Origin: Methanobrevibacter sp.
GTDB lineage: Archaea; Methanobacteriota; Methanobacteria; Methanobacteriales; Methanobacteriaceae
Length of the DNA stretch: 56,215 nucleotides
Reading direction: 5' to 3'
Assembly: GCA_017473945.1 (NCBI GenBank)
Contig: JAFUIW010000004.1
Coordinates: 1 to 56,215 of the forward strand
The translations under genes and the position numbers were made by a program. Position 1 is the stretch's first letter; the number at the start of each line of letters is the position of its first letter. Below the pieces are notes generated by a model. It worked only from the letters and a program-made list of their open reading frames with translations. It did not search any database and was not told the DNA's origin. Positions 33,380 to 42,362 of this stretch are shown here, one piece after another.

Positions 33380-33861
33380 GTTTCAGCCTTCTTTTTAAAT
33401 CCAATTTTTTCCAATGCTTCACATGCCTCTTCATAAACTGCCTGTTCAAGTGAGTTTCCATGAATCAGGTGTGAGGGGGATGTTCCGCATGTCAATATTC
33501 TTCCTTTATGGTCTATAAAAATAAGTAATGATCCAGAGCCTGGAATTCCTAATCTCCCTCTTGCAATTATTAAATCTGCATCACTTTGGTCAAGCGCCAT
33601 ATAAGCTTTTGCAAGAGCGGGTATTCTGCTGGTGTCTGCAGTATTAGTATTGATTTGAAGTATTTCAGCTTTAGGCAAATTATATTCCTCTAAAACTTCA
33701 TTTAAAACTTCAACTTTGATTCCATTTTTGTTTGGAACATAAATTTTTTCAGCATTTTTAATATAATCCTGAATTTCCTTAATTTCTTCAAGAGTATCTC
33801 CGAATCTGCAATTATTTCTTGATTCTTCAAATGCATTTTTTATCATATCTTCAAATGCCAT
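33376..33861 (-). CDS. hcgB: HcgB, pyridinol guanylyltransferase
   Basis: A 161-residue protein matching HcgB, which joins GMP from GTP to the pyridinol to form the guanylylpyridinol cofactor. Conserved segments are INTNTADTSRIPALAKA, ADLIIARGRLGIPGSGS and GTSPSHL. It lies 24 bp after hcgA and overlaps hcgC by 4 bp. Confidence 0.92.
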   Translation of the reverse strand: MAFEDMIKNAFEESRNNCRFGDTLEEIKEIQDYIKNAEKIYVPNKNGIKVEVLNEVLEEYNLPKAEILQINTNTADTSRIPALAKAYMALDQSDADLIIARGRLGIPGSGSLLIFIDHKGRILTCGTSPSHLIHGNSLEQAVYEEACEALEKIGFKKKAET

Positions 33862-33885
33862 GTTATCATATCTTAAAAATAGAGA

Positions 33886-34884
33886 TTAAATAGTTTGAGG
33901 TATTAATCCTAATTTTTCAATTACATTTACAACTTCAGTGTAGTTGCCGTATTCAGGTGAACCGACACCTTTTACCTCATGAGGGTAATTGTCTGCAATG
34001 ACTGTTGCTAAATTATTTGCACCAGCTTTTAGGGAAAATTCCACATTTTCAGGCCCTACAGTTGGTGTTGGCATGGTAATTCTGATTTCAGGATACATTA
34101 TGCGTGTCACTGCAACTATTTTCAACTGTTCTTTTAATGGAAATGGCTTTTCATTGGCCATCGGTGTATCTTCATAAGGATTAAAACCCATTATTGGAAT
34201 TTCTTCCAAAGTTTTGAAGTTTCCTAAATATCGTAAATGCTTTAACCTATCTTCTACACTTTCGCCAAGACCTAACAGTAAACCTGAGGACAGTCCAATT
34301 CCCGCATCACTTACTCTTTTGCAGGTTATTATTCTCTGATTTAATGAATCGCCAGGTTTTCTTTGATAAAATACGTCTTCGTTAATTGTTTCCAAATTGC
34401 AGCAAACGGTGTCTGCCCCTAATTTTGCTAATTTATCAATGGCTTCTTCAGTTAAATCTCCACCTACATTAACTAAAACTTCCAGATTTGAATTTTCTTT
34501 CACAATCCTGCATGCATTGACTGCCTGTTTTCCTTTATATCCGTATCCTCCGGAACAGCTTACTCTAGGAATATGTGCTTCTTGGATAGATTCAACAGCT
34601 GTTAAAATTTCTTCATTTGATTTATAAAAAGCATTATAATATCCTTTGGATGATGTTTCTTCTGCAAAACCGCAGTATTCACATCTTGGTTGAATTTGGC
34701 ATTTGTTTGTTATATGTACAGTAGATGTTAATTTTATTACTTTTGATTGATTGTCTCTTATTTGGCAAGCTACCTTGAATAATTTTTCTAAATCATCATC
34801 ATTGTCAATTTTTAACAATTCTAAAAATTCGTCATCGGTTAACCCTTGACCTTCATTTGCTTTTGTTAAAATTTCATCAATCAT
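33886..34884 (-). CDS. hcgA: HcgA, BioB-like radical SAM enzyme
   Basis: A radical SAM enzyme of about 332 residues with the unusual CX5CX2C cluster motif (Cys62, Cys68, Cys71 in KCQIQPRCEYC) that distinguishes HcgA from BioB's CX3CX2C. It has the TIM-barrel features SCSGGYGY and GLLLGLGES. HcgA is placed early in building the pyridinol of the Hmd cofactor, together with HcgG. A GTG at 34902 is in frame; the ATG at 34884 is preferred. Upstream, a long hairpin separates it from hmd. Confidence 0.92.
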   Translation of the reverse strand: MIDEILTKANEGQGLTDDEFLELLKIDNDDDLEKLFKVACQIRDNQSKVIKLTSTVHITNKCQIQPRCEYCGFAEETSSKGYYNAFYKSNEEILTAVESIQEAHIPRVSCSGGYGYKGKQAVNACRIVKENSNLEVLVNVGGDLTEEAIDKLAKLGADTVCCNLETINEDVFYQRKPGDSLNQRIITCKRVSDAGIGLSSGLLLGLGESVEDRLKHLRYLGNFKTLEEIPIMGFNPYEDTPMANEKPFPLKEQLKIVAVTRIMYPEIRITMPTPTVGPENVEFSLKAGANNLATVIADNYPHEVKGVGSPEYGNYTEVVNVIEKLGLIPQTI

Positions 34885-34924
34885 ATAACATCTAACTCTC
34901 ACATTAGTTTTTTTTTAAAATTAG

Positions 34925-34999
34925 ATAACTTATTTTTCAATGGCTGATTACTCAACAATTGAAAAATAAGTTATGAATTGTTGATAAAAATCAACAATT
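34925..34999 (-). other. Hairpin pair between hmd and hcgA
   Basis: A perfect 17-bp stem (ATAACTTATTTTTCAAT at 34925-34941, pairing with 34958-34974, 16-nt loop) lies beside a 9-bp stem (AATTGTTGA 34976-34984, TCAACAATT 34991-34999). TCAACAATT also occurs at 34952-34960 in the large loop and stem base, so two alternative pairings exist. There is no T-run after it on the minus strand. Confidence 0.7.
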
Positions 35000-35018
35000 A
35001 ACTTATTTAATGTTTCAT

Positions 35019-36032
35019 TTATTCGTCTTTACCTAAGTAATCTAATACTGTAGGAACGATTTCTGCTAATGAACCGAAGTTCATGGAGTCAGCGGTTCCT
35101 AATAATGCAGCAGGGTTTAAAGCATCGTCCATTTTGTCGATACCTTCGTTTTGCATTAATGCGGTTACTTGGGTTAAAGCTTCGTTAGCCATCATTTGTG
35201 CGAATCCTGCAGGAGCACCTAAGATTTGGGTTACGGTGTCTCTGTATGCTAAGATACCTGCGTAGGTAATTGCGGTTACTGCGGAACACATGTCACATAC
35301 TGGACCAACCATGTTTGCTGGTAATGTGAATGCGGATCCTCTTGCTTTTTGACCTAAGTCCATTAAGGTGTCGATGGATGCTTGGTCTGCGTAACCTTCT
35401 GCGATGTAAACTTGTCCTTTCATTTCAGGTACAGCACCTGGGTGGTAGGAAGCTACGTTAACATCAGTTCCGAGGTCTTCGAAGATTTTGTTTAATCCGG
35501 TAGTAGGAATGGTACATGCGTGGGTTACGATTGCACCAGGTTTAATAGCGTCAGCGAATTTTTCGATGATAGCAGGTTGCATACCTCCTTCTGGTAACCA
35601 GGTCATTACCCAGTCAGCGTCAGCAACAGCTTCACGGTCATCGGTGGTACATTTCATACCTAAGTCTTCAGGGTGAGTGAAGTGAATTGCACCTTTTTCT
35701 GGTTTTGGTACAGTTTCAGCTAATTCTCCAACTTTTGCTCTGATTGCAGGCATTACGTCTTCAGGGTTACCTGCTTTGTGAGCTGCCATTACTTCAGCAT
35801 AGTCGAAATCATCTACAACAGTGAATTCTCCGTCAAATACTGGGTCGGATACAACTACTTCGTCTACTCCTGCTAATTCTAATAATTCTGCACCCATTTC
35901 AATGGTGGAGTGAGTCATAGAAATGTTTTCTTTTCCGGTTGCTTCTGCAACTTCACAAGCTCTTGCAAAGTTGGTAATTCCACTTGCAGCATGAGTTCTG
36001 TAACATCCTGCACCTAAAATTGCTACTTTCAT
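35019..36032 (-). CDS. hmd: H2-forming methylene-H4MPT dehydrogenase, [Fe]-hydrogenase
   Basis: A 337-residue true Hmd. The N-terminal Rossmann domain starts KVAILGAGCYRTHAA (His14 in the active site). The iron ligand Cys is in VTHACTIPTT (Cys173, the equivalent of Cys176), and the C-terminal helical bundle has GPVCDMCSAVTA and LLGTADSMNFG. All catalytic residues are kept, so this is the active enzyme and not an HmdII-type paralog. Hmd reduces methenyl-H4MPT+ with H2 in methanogenesis without nickel and is known to rise under nickel limitation. SD AAGGAGA. Codon use is tight (many GCT/GCA, GTA), as in mer, suggesting high expression. It is divergent from hcgG; GTAATAC-type motifs lie between. 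Confidence 0.98.
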   Translation of the reverse strand: MKVAILGAGCYRTHAASGITNFARACEVAEATGKENISMTHSTIEMGAELLELAGVDEVVVSDPVFDGEFTVVDDFDYAEVMAAHKAGNPEDVMPAIRAKVGELAETVPKPEKGAIHFTHPEDLGMKCTTDDREAVADADWVMTWLPEGGMQPAIIEKFADAIKPGAIVTHACTIPTTGLNKIFEDLGTDVNVASYHPGAVPEMKGQVYIAEGYADQASIDTLMDLGQKARGSAFTLPANMVGPVCDMCSAVTAITYAGILAYRDTVTQILGAPAGFAQMMANEALTQVTALMQNEGIDKMDDALNPAALLGTADSMNFGSLAEIVPTVLDYLGKDE

Positions 36033-36428
36033 TTTTTAGTCTCCTTAATTCGTTTTATTATTTCTTTCATATCGTATTGAATTTGAAAGAATCTTACTAC
36101 TATGCTATTCTAAAAAAGGGTATGTATATTTTCAGTTAGACATATATATTTTACGGTAGTTAAACATGTAGTAATAGTTTTATATAAATTAATCATATTA
36201 TTTAAATCTTTATATATTTCCTTAAATTAGTATTACTTATTTTTTTATTTTTATTTTATAGTAATACTATTATTACTCTTTATTTCATATACACAAGAAA
36301 GTATTACTTTTATTTTTTAATTTTAAGTGATTTAAAAAGGAATTTAGGTTTTCCTAAAATCGAAAGTTTTTTATTGTATCTTTTACTGAAATATATTTAT
36401 TCAATAGAACGTTGGAGGAATATATTTC
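36033..36428. promoter_or_regulatory. Divergent hmd/hcgG control region
   Basis: No gene. TATA candidates for hmd (minus strand) lie near 36216-36205, 36192-36180 and 36157-36146. AGTATTACTTA (36232-36242), AGTAATACTATTATTACT (36261-36278) and AGTATTACTTT (36300-36310) resemble the motifs around the cbiM promoter. A perfect iron-type box TTTAGGTTTTCCTAAA is at 36343-36358, following a TATA-like TTTAAAAA at 36331-36338. The hcgG SD GGAGGA is at about 36415. Confidence 0.6.
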
Positions 36429-37925
36429 ATGCATGAATTAATTAAGCGTGCAGTTCACAACGATGATGCTGCAATTGAAATATCAAAAATGAAAAAGGAT
36501 GTTGGAGATGTTGTTGATGCAATATCTGAATTATCACTGGAAGAAACAATGAAGTTGGGAATGCAATTTAAAAGATTTCCATTAGGATGTGATTTAACTG
36601 AAGTCGTAGCGGGAACTTGTGCTTCTGATTTGGAATTAATGGACTTATTGGGTAACTGCAGACTATCTGACATGATAGGTGCTCCAATCCATATCTGTGC
36701 TTATGCATTTTCAGACATCGGAGAGAAATTTGGAATGACTGGTCTTGAAGTAATGCAAAAGGTTCATGAAATTGTTGATGTTCCCCTTGACTTGGATCAT
36801 TTTGGTGAAAACGGTGCAATGAGACTTCCGAAAAACATCAGTGGATGTGGCGGTGAATGTTACAATAAAGGGCCTGCATTTACTGAATGTCCTCGCGGAA
36901 GAATCCATGAACGTTTAATTGACAAGGAACTGGAACAGAAAGATGATAAGGAAGGATGGGTTCAGTTAGCATCATCTGTTGCTGTCAATGTGACTTCAGA
37001 ACAAACAGGTGACGGTCATGCCGCTCCATTGAGGGAAGCTGAAGACATTGCAAATCTTGCAAAAAAATACGGCAAAGGTTTAGAGTCCATAATGTTTGTC
37101 GGTGACGGGTATGATGAGGTTATAACTGGTTTTGAAAAATCTATAGAAATTGGTGCTGATGTCATAGTTGTTGAAGGTGGACCATTTAACAGATGTGAAA
37201 ACCCTACAGAAGGATTTGCAAAGACAATTGCTGCTGCAAGAATATTGTCTCCAGGAAAGGTTGTAGCAACAAACGGTGCATATGAACATGAAGTAAGAGC
37301 CGGCCTTAGATCAGGTTTAAACATGGTTATTACAGGATTTCCCAAAAACCATCACGGATACATGTGTGGTTATGAACCAGGAACAGCAAGAAGGGGCAAA
37401 TTTGGCCTTCCAAGAATTATTCAAATCATTAATGAAGAGTTTCCAAACAGAGGGCTTCCGGCACAGAAACACGATTTGCTTGCAATTGCAACAGCAGTGA
37501 AACTTGCAGGTCCCGACAATATTTATCCGAATAAGATTGGCGCATATCATGTTGGTGATGCACACTGGGCAACATTAGTTAATTCAAGAATGTATCAAAA
37601 TATTCAGTTAAAGCACACTCTTTCAGACATTGTTGATTTGGCTGAAGGAAATACAATTTCACTGCATGGCGGAAGATTCATTTCATGGGTAATTGCCAAG
37701 GAATTAGACAAACAAGTTGATGAAATAATTATCTCTGACGTTGATAAATGGGTATTGGATAATACTGTAAACAACTTGCAAAATGAATTAAATGCTACAA
37801 TCATTGCTGAAAGTGATGATAAGGCTGCTGCAAGTCAGGCTGACTTTTCTATAGCATCATCAACCATGATACCTATCAAAGAAAACATTTTGAAAAAAGT
37901 ACCGAATGCATTAACTATTGTTTAA
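36429..37925 (+). CDS. hcgG: [Fe]-hydrogenase cofactor biosynthesis protein HcgG
   Basis: A 498-residue protein unique to hmd-containing methanogens and matching HcgG by size and context. It has a Cys-rich segment (SGCGGECYNKGPAFTECPRG, residues about 137-157). An alpha/beta barrel-like middle carries MFVGDGYDEVITG and VVVEGGPFNRCENP, and HCGYMCGYEP-like NHHGYMCGYEPGTARRGK follows. The protein ends in a Rossmann-like tail with IIISDVDKWVLDN. HcgG has been linked to making the acyl/CO-type iron ligands together with HcgA's product. It is divergent from hmd and is preceded by an iron-type box. Confidence 0.88.
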   Translation: MHELIKRAVHNDDAAIEISKMKKDVGDVVDAISELSLEETMKLGMQFKRFPLGCDLTEVVAGTCASDLELMDLLGNCRLSDMIGAPIHICAYAFSDIGEKFGMTGLEVMQKVHEIVDVPLDLDHFGENGAMRLPKNISGCGGECYNKGPAFTECPRGRIHERLIDKELEQKDDKEGWVQLASSVAVNVTSEQTGDGHAAPLREAEDIANLAKKYGKGLESIMFVGDGYDEVITGFEKSIEIGADVIVVEGGPFNRCENPTEGFAKTIAAARILSPGKVVATNGAYEHEVRAGLRSGLNMVITGFPKNHHGYMCGYEPGTARRGKFGLPRIIQIINEEFPNRGLPAQKHDLLAIATAVKLAGPDNIYPNKIGAYHVGDAHWATLVNSRMYQNIQLKHTLSDIVDLAEGNTISLHGGRFISWVIAKELDKQVDEIIISDVDKWVLDNTVNNLQNELNATIIAESDDKAAASQADFSIASSTMIPIKENILKKVPNALTIV

Positions 37926-38015
37926 ATATAACCTTAAAGTTTAAATTAATTAAAAATAAATAATATTATTACAATTATTTTATTTTTTTTTAATTAAACT
38001 TTTAAGGTGAAAATT

Positions 38016-38897
38016 ATGAATTATAAAAAACTGATATTAGTTGGTTTTATATCCGCATTTGTGGCCATCTTAACATCTGTAATGGGTGTTGCAGGTACTA
38101 TTATAGGTTCTGTTATTTCATCAGTTCTTTATAATATGCTTACTGAGGTATTAGAAAAACCTGTTAATAAAGCAACTTTCAGCACTAATTTTGAATGGGA
38201 TGTTGCTTATGTATTTCCATTGGTTGTTATTGCATTAATTCAACTGTTATTAATTTTCGCTTTACTTGCTGAATTTGGTATTTTACCATCAACATTCTTG
38301 AATGTGTATTTATCCCTTCAGGATTTTGCTAATAATAATTTATACAGACTTTTAGGTGTTGCTTTGATAATTATTAGTGCATATCCATTAGTATTAAAAC
38401 CGGAATTTGTAAAAAAAGAGCATGGTATAATTATTGCAGGTGTCGGATTAGTGTTTTTAGCTCGCGGTTTTGTTGATTTAGGAAACCGCATTACGGCGAT
38501 TTATGATGTGGTATTTGCAAAGTTTGATTTGCCGATAGCTATTATTGCATTTATATTGCTTGTATTTGTAATAGTTAAAATTTTAAATTCTGCCAGACAG
38601 TCTGAAAATGATGTTAATGTATCACATCAATCTGGTAATGATGAAATTTACACTGAAAATCATGTTCGCAAGTCTTATCAACCTCCAATACAACATAATA
38701 CAAATAATGCTCAAAAAAGAGAGGGGATTTCTGTAAAAAGGGTGAGAAGGGTTAATAAACCTAGACAAAATCCTCAAAATAATCCTAATGTTCGTGTTGA
38801 TCGTGTTGAAGGTCAAAAACCTCAACAAGGCATAAACAGATCTTCAGAAAAGATTCATTTTGAGTCTAATGATTTATTGGATGAGTATAAAAAATAG
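38016..38897 (+). CDS. Membrane protein with basic Asn-rich tail
   Basis: A protein of about 293 residues. Five or so membrane helices occupy residues 5-190; the first (AILTSVMGVAGTIIGSVISSVLYNM) is Gly/Ser-rich. The remaining 100 residues form a disordered, basic and Asn/Gln-rich cytoplasmic or surface tail (repeats such as NAQKREG and NPQNNPN). I recognise no family. The ATG at 38016 is preceded by AAGGTG. It ends 9 bp before the HTH-PhoU gene and is likely co-transcribed with it. Confidence 0.7.
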   Translation: MNYKKLILVGFISAFVAILTSVMGVAGTIIGSVISSVLYNMLTEVLEKPVNKATFSTNFEWDVAYVFPLVVIALIQLLLIFALLAEFGILPSTFLNVYLSLQDFANNNLYRLLGVALIIISAYPLVLKPEFVKKEHGIIIAGVGLVFLARGFVDLGNRITAIYDVVFAKFDLPIAIIAFILLVFVIVKILNSARQSENDVNVSHQSGNDEIYTENHVRKSYQPPIQHNTNNAQKREGISVKRVRRVNKPRQNPQNNPNVRVDRVEGQKPQQGINRSSEKIHFESNDLLDEYKK

Positions 38898-38906
38898 TTG
38901 ATATCA

Positions 38907-39788
38907 ATGAGTAAAAAAGATGAAACACTAAAGGAAATTTTGGATTTGATTTTATATGAGAATCCTTCAACACAAGATGAAATCGCAGAAAAATTAGGCA
39001 TTACTCGCAGATATGTTACTCAATTATTGCAACCTCTAGTTAAGGATGGAACTGTAAAAAGGGCATATATGATTGATTTGAAGAGTTATGAGAAATTTTC
39101 AGAATCATTAGTAGATTACTCTCCGTCAAACACTACGGGTAATGTTTTAATAAATGATATGCTGGCCAACATGGTTAAACATGTACATTCACAACTTGAA
39201 GCATCTTTTGATGCGGTTCTTGAATATGATGAAGCTAAAGCAAATAAGGCTTTGGAGATGGATTTTGCTACAAATAACATGGTTGAAAAAATCAGGACTT
39301 CAGTCGAAACTATTGTAAATATTAATAAACATTCTGAATTTTCAAAATCTATTCTTTACACTGAAATAGCTTATGATTTGGAACGTATTGGGGATTACTG
39401 TGGACATATTGCAAAATTTGTCATTAATGATGTTTATAAAATAGATAAAACTGTAATGAAAAACCTAAAAAAGATGTATAAAACTGCTCAGGATATGATT
39501 CGTTTATCAATGACTGCATTTCTTGAGGGAAAAACAGAACTTAAAGATGATTTGATGGAACTGGAAGAATCCATTCACATCCTTCAGGCAAAATCAATTA
39601 ATTTGATTGCAACTCAGATGGCTGAAAATTCATTTGATGAAAAAGAGCGTTCTAATTATTTTATTTATTTGTTTAGGGTTATTAAAGCATTTGAAAGAAT
39701 GGGGGACATTTCTGTTGAAATGATTGATGTGGCCATCGAATTCCATGATAACATTCCAAGACCTACAACTCCACGTACTTTCAGATAA
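38907..39788 (+). CDS. HTH-PhoU domain protein
   Basis: A protein of about 293 residues. Residues ~1-65 are a winged helix-turn-helix (EIAEKLGITRRYVTQLLQPL). The rest forms two PhoU-like three-helix repeats with the family E-x2-YDLERIGDYCGHIAK and AFERMGDISVEMID metal-binding patterns. PhoU proteins sense or transmit phosphate status. No phosphate transporter genes are near, so it may regulate a distant locus. A TTG at 38898 is in frame; ATG at 38907 is used. Confidence 0.85.
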   Translation: MSKKDETLKEILDLILYENPSTQDEIAEKLGITRRYVTQLLQPLVKDGTVKRAYMIDLKSYEKFSESLVDYSPSNTTGNVLINDMLANMVKHVHSQLEASFDAVLEYDEAKANKALEMDFATNNMVEKIRTSVETIVNINKHSEFSKSILYTEIAYDLERIGDYCGHIAKFVINDVYKIDKTVMKNLKKMYKTAQDMIRLSMTAFLEGKTELKDDLMELEESIHILQAKSINLIATQMAENSFDEKERSNYFIYLFRVIKAFERMGDISVEMIDVAIEFHDNIPRPTTPRTFR

Positions 39789-39815
39789 AAAGTGGGATAA
39801 TTGATTGGATTTCAA

Positions 39816-40658
39816 TCAGTTATCATATATTTTTTTTGTTGCATGCCTATCTGCCCAGCATTGGATGCAAACACCAACAGGAAGACCTGCAGTATGGGTG
39901 TGTGCTTTTAATATTTTCACATCTAATGCAGTTGTTTTCCCACCAAGTCCCATTGGGCCTATTCCTGACGCATTGATTTCATTTAATATTTCTTCTTCTA
40001 ATTTTGCCAATTGTGGGTCCGGATTTCTTTCCCCTACTTTTCCAAGCAATGCTTTTTTACCTAGTTTTAGGCATAAATCGGATGTTCCTCCGATTCCAAC
40101 TCCCACAACTGTTGGTGGGCAAGGTTTTCCTTTTGCTTTTAAAACTGATTCCACAACAAATTCTTTAATGCCTTCAATACCTTCAGCAGGCAATGCCATT
40201 TTTAGAGCGTTATTGTTTTCAGAGCCGAAACCTTTTGGTAAAATTGTTATTTCCAGATAATCTTCATCAACTAGCTCAATATCGATTGGTGGAATGTAGT
40301 CTCCGACGTTAACGTTTGTATTTTCACGTGTCAACGGATCCACGATATTTGGACGAATTGGAATTTCTTTAGTTGCTTTTTTGATTCCTTCTTCAATTCC
40401 CTTGCGTAAATTTTCAACCTCGACATTTCCTAACTTCACAAAAATTACTGGCAAACCTGTATCTTGGCACATGGGAATGCCTTTTTCTTCAGCAAGTTCA
40501 ATATTTTTCAAAATAGCTTCAATATTTAACCTGGCAAGTTCATGTTCTTCTATTTTAAGAGCATCTTCAAGTGATTTTTTAACATCTTCTCCAAGAACAA
40601 TAACTGCCTCTTTGTAAAGTTCATAAACTGTGTCTTTTATAGTTTCTTTAGTAATCAA
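39816..40658 (-). CDS. Fumarate hydratase class I, alpha subunit
   Basis: A 280-residue alpha (N-terminal) part of a two-subunit, oxygen-sensitive class I fumarate hydratase. Cluster cysteines are in [15 protein letters not shown] and [11 protein letters not shown]; conserved [10 protein letters not shown] and [13 protein letters not shown] are present. It interconverts fumarate and malate in the incomplete reductive TCA pathway. The beta subunit is not in the window. The start is a TTG at 40658 with SD AAGGTTAT. It follows porF on the same strand after about 70 bp, linking pyruvate synthesis with C4-acid formation. Confidence 0.92.
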   Translation of the reverse strand: MITKETIKDTVYELYKEAVIVLGEDVKKSLEDALKIEEHELARLNIEAILKNIELAEEKGIPMCQDTGLPVIFVKLGNVEVENLRKGIEEGIKKATKEIPIRPNIVDPLTRENTNVNVGDYIPPIDIELVDEDYLEITILPKGFGSENNNALKMALPAEGIEGIKEFVVESVLKAKGKPCPPTVVGVGIGGTSDLCLKLGKKALLGKVGERNPDPQLAKLEEEILNEINASGIGPMGLGGKTTALDVKILKAHTHTAGLPVGVCIQCWADRHATKKIYDN

Positions 40659-40728
40659 TATAATAACCTTGTAAATTTTATTGATTATTATTTTGTTTTT
40701 AAAATATAATAAATATTTTTAAAAATAG

Positions 40729-40971
40729 CTATCGAATTTTAATTATTCCCAATGGGCAAGCATCAATGCAATCTAAACATTTATTGCATTTACTGAAATC
40801 AAGTGTTATTGCTCCGCCTAATACTTTAAATGCATCATTTTTACAAACTTCAATGCATGGTGCTTCTGATGGTTGACAATTCATACAAAATAAAGTTGGA
40901 GTGTCAACATTTGGTGTTTGTTGACAACTTCCACAGGTTGTACAGTCCGTACAATTTCCTATATTAAACAT
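40729..40971 (-). CDS. porF: Polyferredoxin-like subunit PorF
   Basis: An Fe-S protein of about 80 residues with two cluster-type motifs: an unusual Cys-rich start (CTDCTTCGSCQ, then CMNCQPSEAPCIEVCK) and a normal ferredoxin motif CNKCLDCIDACP. It corresponds to PorF, the ferredoxin-like protein encoded after porE in methanogen por operons. The start is uncertain: 40971 is used, but ATG at 40986 (overlapping the porE stop) is also possible. Confidence 0.8.
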   Translation of the reverse strand: MFNIGNCTDCTTCGSCQQTPNVDTPTLFCMNCQPSEAPCIEVCKNDAFKVLGGAITLDFSKCNKCLDCIDACPLGIIKIR

Positions 40972-40978
40972 AATTCTT

Positions 40979-41479
40979 TTATTCATCCAAAACAAGTCTT
41001 GCTCTTGCTTGACTTGTTAAAACATGCACAATGCCGCCTTTTGCACTGTCAGGTTCATACAGTCCTGCCATTTTAGCCAAGAATTTTTCTTGATTTTTGG
41101 CTCTGACTTTTTCTGGATCTGCAACAGTAATGGCTCTTTTACTACATGCTTTTATACATGCAGGGCCTTCTTCTCTGTCAGCACAGAGGTCACATTTTTC
41201 AGCAACTTTGGATTGGAAAGTCATTGCACCAAATGGACAAGCCATTACGCATAATCCGCAGCCAATACATTTTTCAGCATTGACTCCTTCATCGGTAATT
41301 GCTTCTGTCGGACAGATTTTTATACATGGTGCACTTTCACAGTGTTGACATACAATGGAGTAAAAGGAAGAATCATGTTCTATAATTTTTATTCTACTAG
41401 CCTTATGGACTGATGCACACATGCTTTCACAATTAAGGCATCCATCACATAAATTGCTATTTACAACAATACTTTCCAT
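40979..41479 (-). CDS. porE: Ferredoxin-like subunit PorE
   Basis: A 166-residue protein with four [4Fe-4S]-type motifs: CDGCLNCESMC, CQHCESAPCIKICP, CIGCGLCVMACP and CDLCADREEGPACIKAC. It resembles HycB/DmsB-like electron-transfer subunits. In methanogens PorE/PorF carry electrons to pyruvate synthase. SD AAGGAGG. It sits 11 bp after porB. Confidence 0.88.
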   Translation of the reverse strand: MESIVVNSNLCDGCLNCESMCASVHKASRIKIIEHDSSFYSIVCQHCESAPCIKICPTEAITDEGVNAEKCIGCGLCVMACPFGAMTFQSKVAEKCDLCADREEGPACIKACSKRAITVADPEKVRAKNQEKFLAKMAGLYEPDSAKGGIVHVLTSQARARLVLDE

Positions 41480-41490
41480 TGTTTTCCTCC

Positions 41491-42360
41491 TTATAATCCT
41501 AATTCTTTACACTCTGCATCAACATATTTTTGGATTTTATCAATGTGCTCATCATCTAAGTGTCTGAATCTTTTTTGTGGAGCTAAGTATTCTCTTACAG
41601 GTTTTCTTTCTTCAGGTCTGTAAGTAATTTCAAAGTTTCCATGGTCGATTTCATATAGAATCCAAGATCCAGTTTCGACAGCCAATCTACCCATTTCAAT
41701 TGTTTTGTCTGAAGGGTATCCCCAACCAGTGGTACATGGTTGTTGTAAATGTATGTATGCAGCTCCTTTAGTTGCAGCTGCTTTTTTAACTTTATTTACG
41801 TAGTCTTCAGGGTATGCAATTGATGCTGTAGCCACATATGGGATTCCATGTGCAGCCATAATCATTGGCATGTTTTTCTTAGGTTTGTCTTCTCCGAAAC
41901 TTGCAATTCCCTGCGGTGAAGTTGTGGTACTTGCACCGTATGGAGTTGCTCCACTTCTTTGAATACCTGTATTCATGTAAGCTTCATTATCGTAACAGAT
42001 GTAAAGCATGTTGTGTCCTCTTTCCATAGCTCCGGATAATGATTGTAAACCGATATCTACAGTTCCTCCGTCACCACCGAAAGCAACAACATTCACATCA
42101 TCTTTTCCTTGAATTCTTAATGCACTTTCCACACCGGATGCAACAGCTCCTGAGTTTTCAAATGCAACGTGGATAAATGGAACCTCCCATGCTGTTTCCG
42201 GATATGGGGTGGTCATTACTTCAAGACAGCCTGTAGCAGAAATAGCTACAGTATTTTCTCCTAAAGCATTGAGAGCTAATTTAACAGCAATTGATGCTCC
42301 ACAACCAGCACATCCTCTGTGTCCTGGTGCTAATAAATTTTTATCAGGTATGTCTACCAT
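41491..42360 (-). CDS. porB: Pyruvate:ferredoxin oxidoreductase, beta subunit
   Basis: A 289-residue TPP-binding beta subunit. [18 protein letters not shown] at the N-terminus carries cluster cysteines. The TPP/Mg motif is [17 protein letters not shown] with [18 protein letters not shown]. It makes pyruvate from acetyl-CoA and CO2 in autotrophic growth. SD GGAGGA; 2 bp after porA. Confidence 0.96.
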   Translation of the reverse strand: MVDIPDKNLLAPGHRGCAGCGASIAVKLALNALGENTVAISATGCLEVMTTPYPETAWEVPFIHVAFENSGAVASGVESALRIQGKDDVNVVAFGGDGGTVDIGLQSLSGAMERGHNMLYICYDNEAYMNTGIQRSGATPYGASTTTSPQGIASFGEDKPKKNMPMIMAAHGIPYVATASIAYPEDYVNKVKKAAATKGAAYIHLQQPCTTGWGYPSDKTIEMGRLAVETGSWILYEIDHGNFEITYRPEERKPVREYLAPQKRFRHLDDEHIDKIQKYVDAECKELGL

Positions 42361-42362
42361 AT

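Noticed and set aside
34925-34974. Long hairpin after hmd as an ordinary terminator
   Set aside because: On the hmd strand it is not followed by a T-run; the T-run is on the opposite strand, so it is listed as a separate RNA element.
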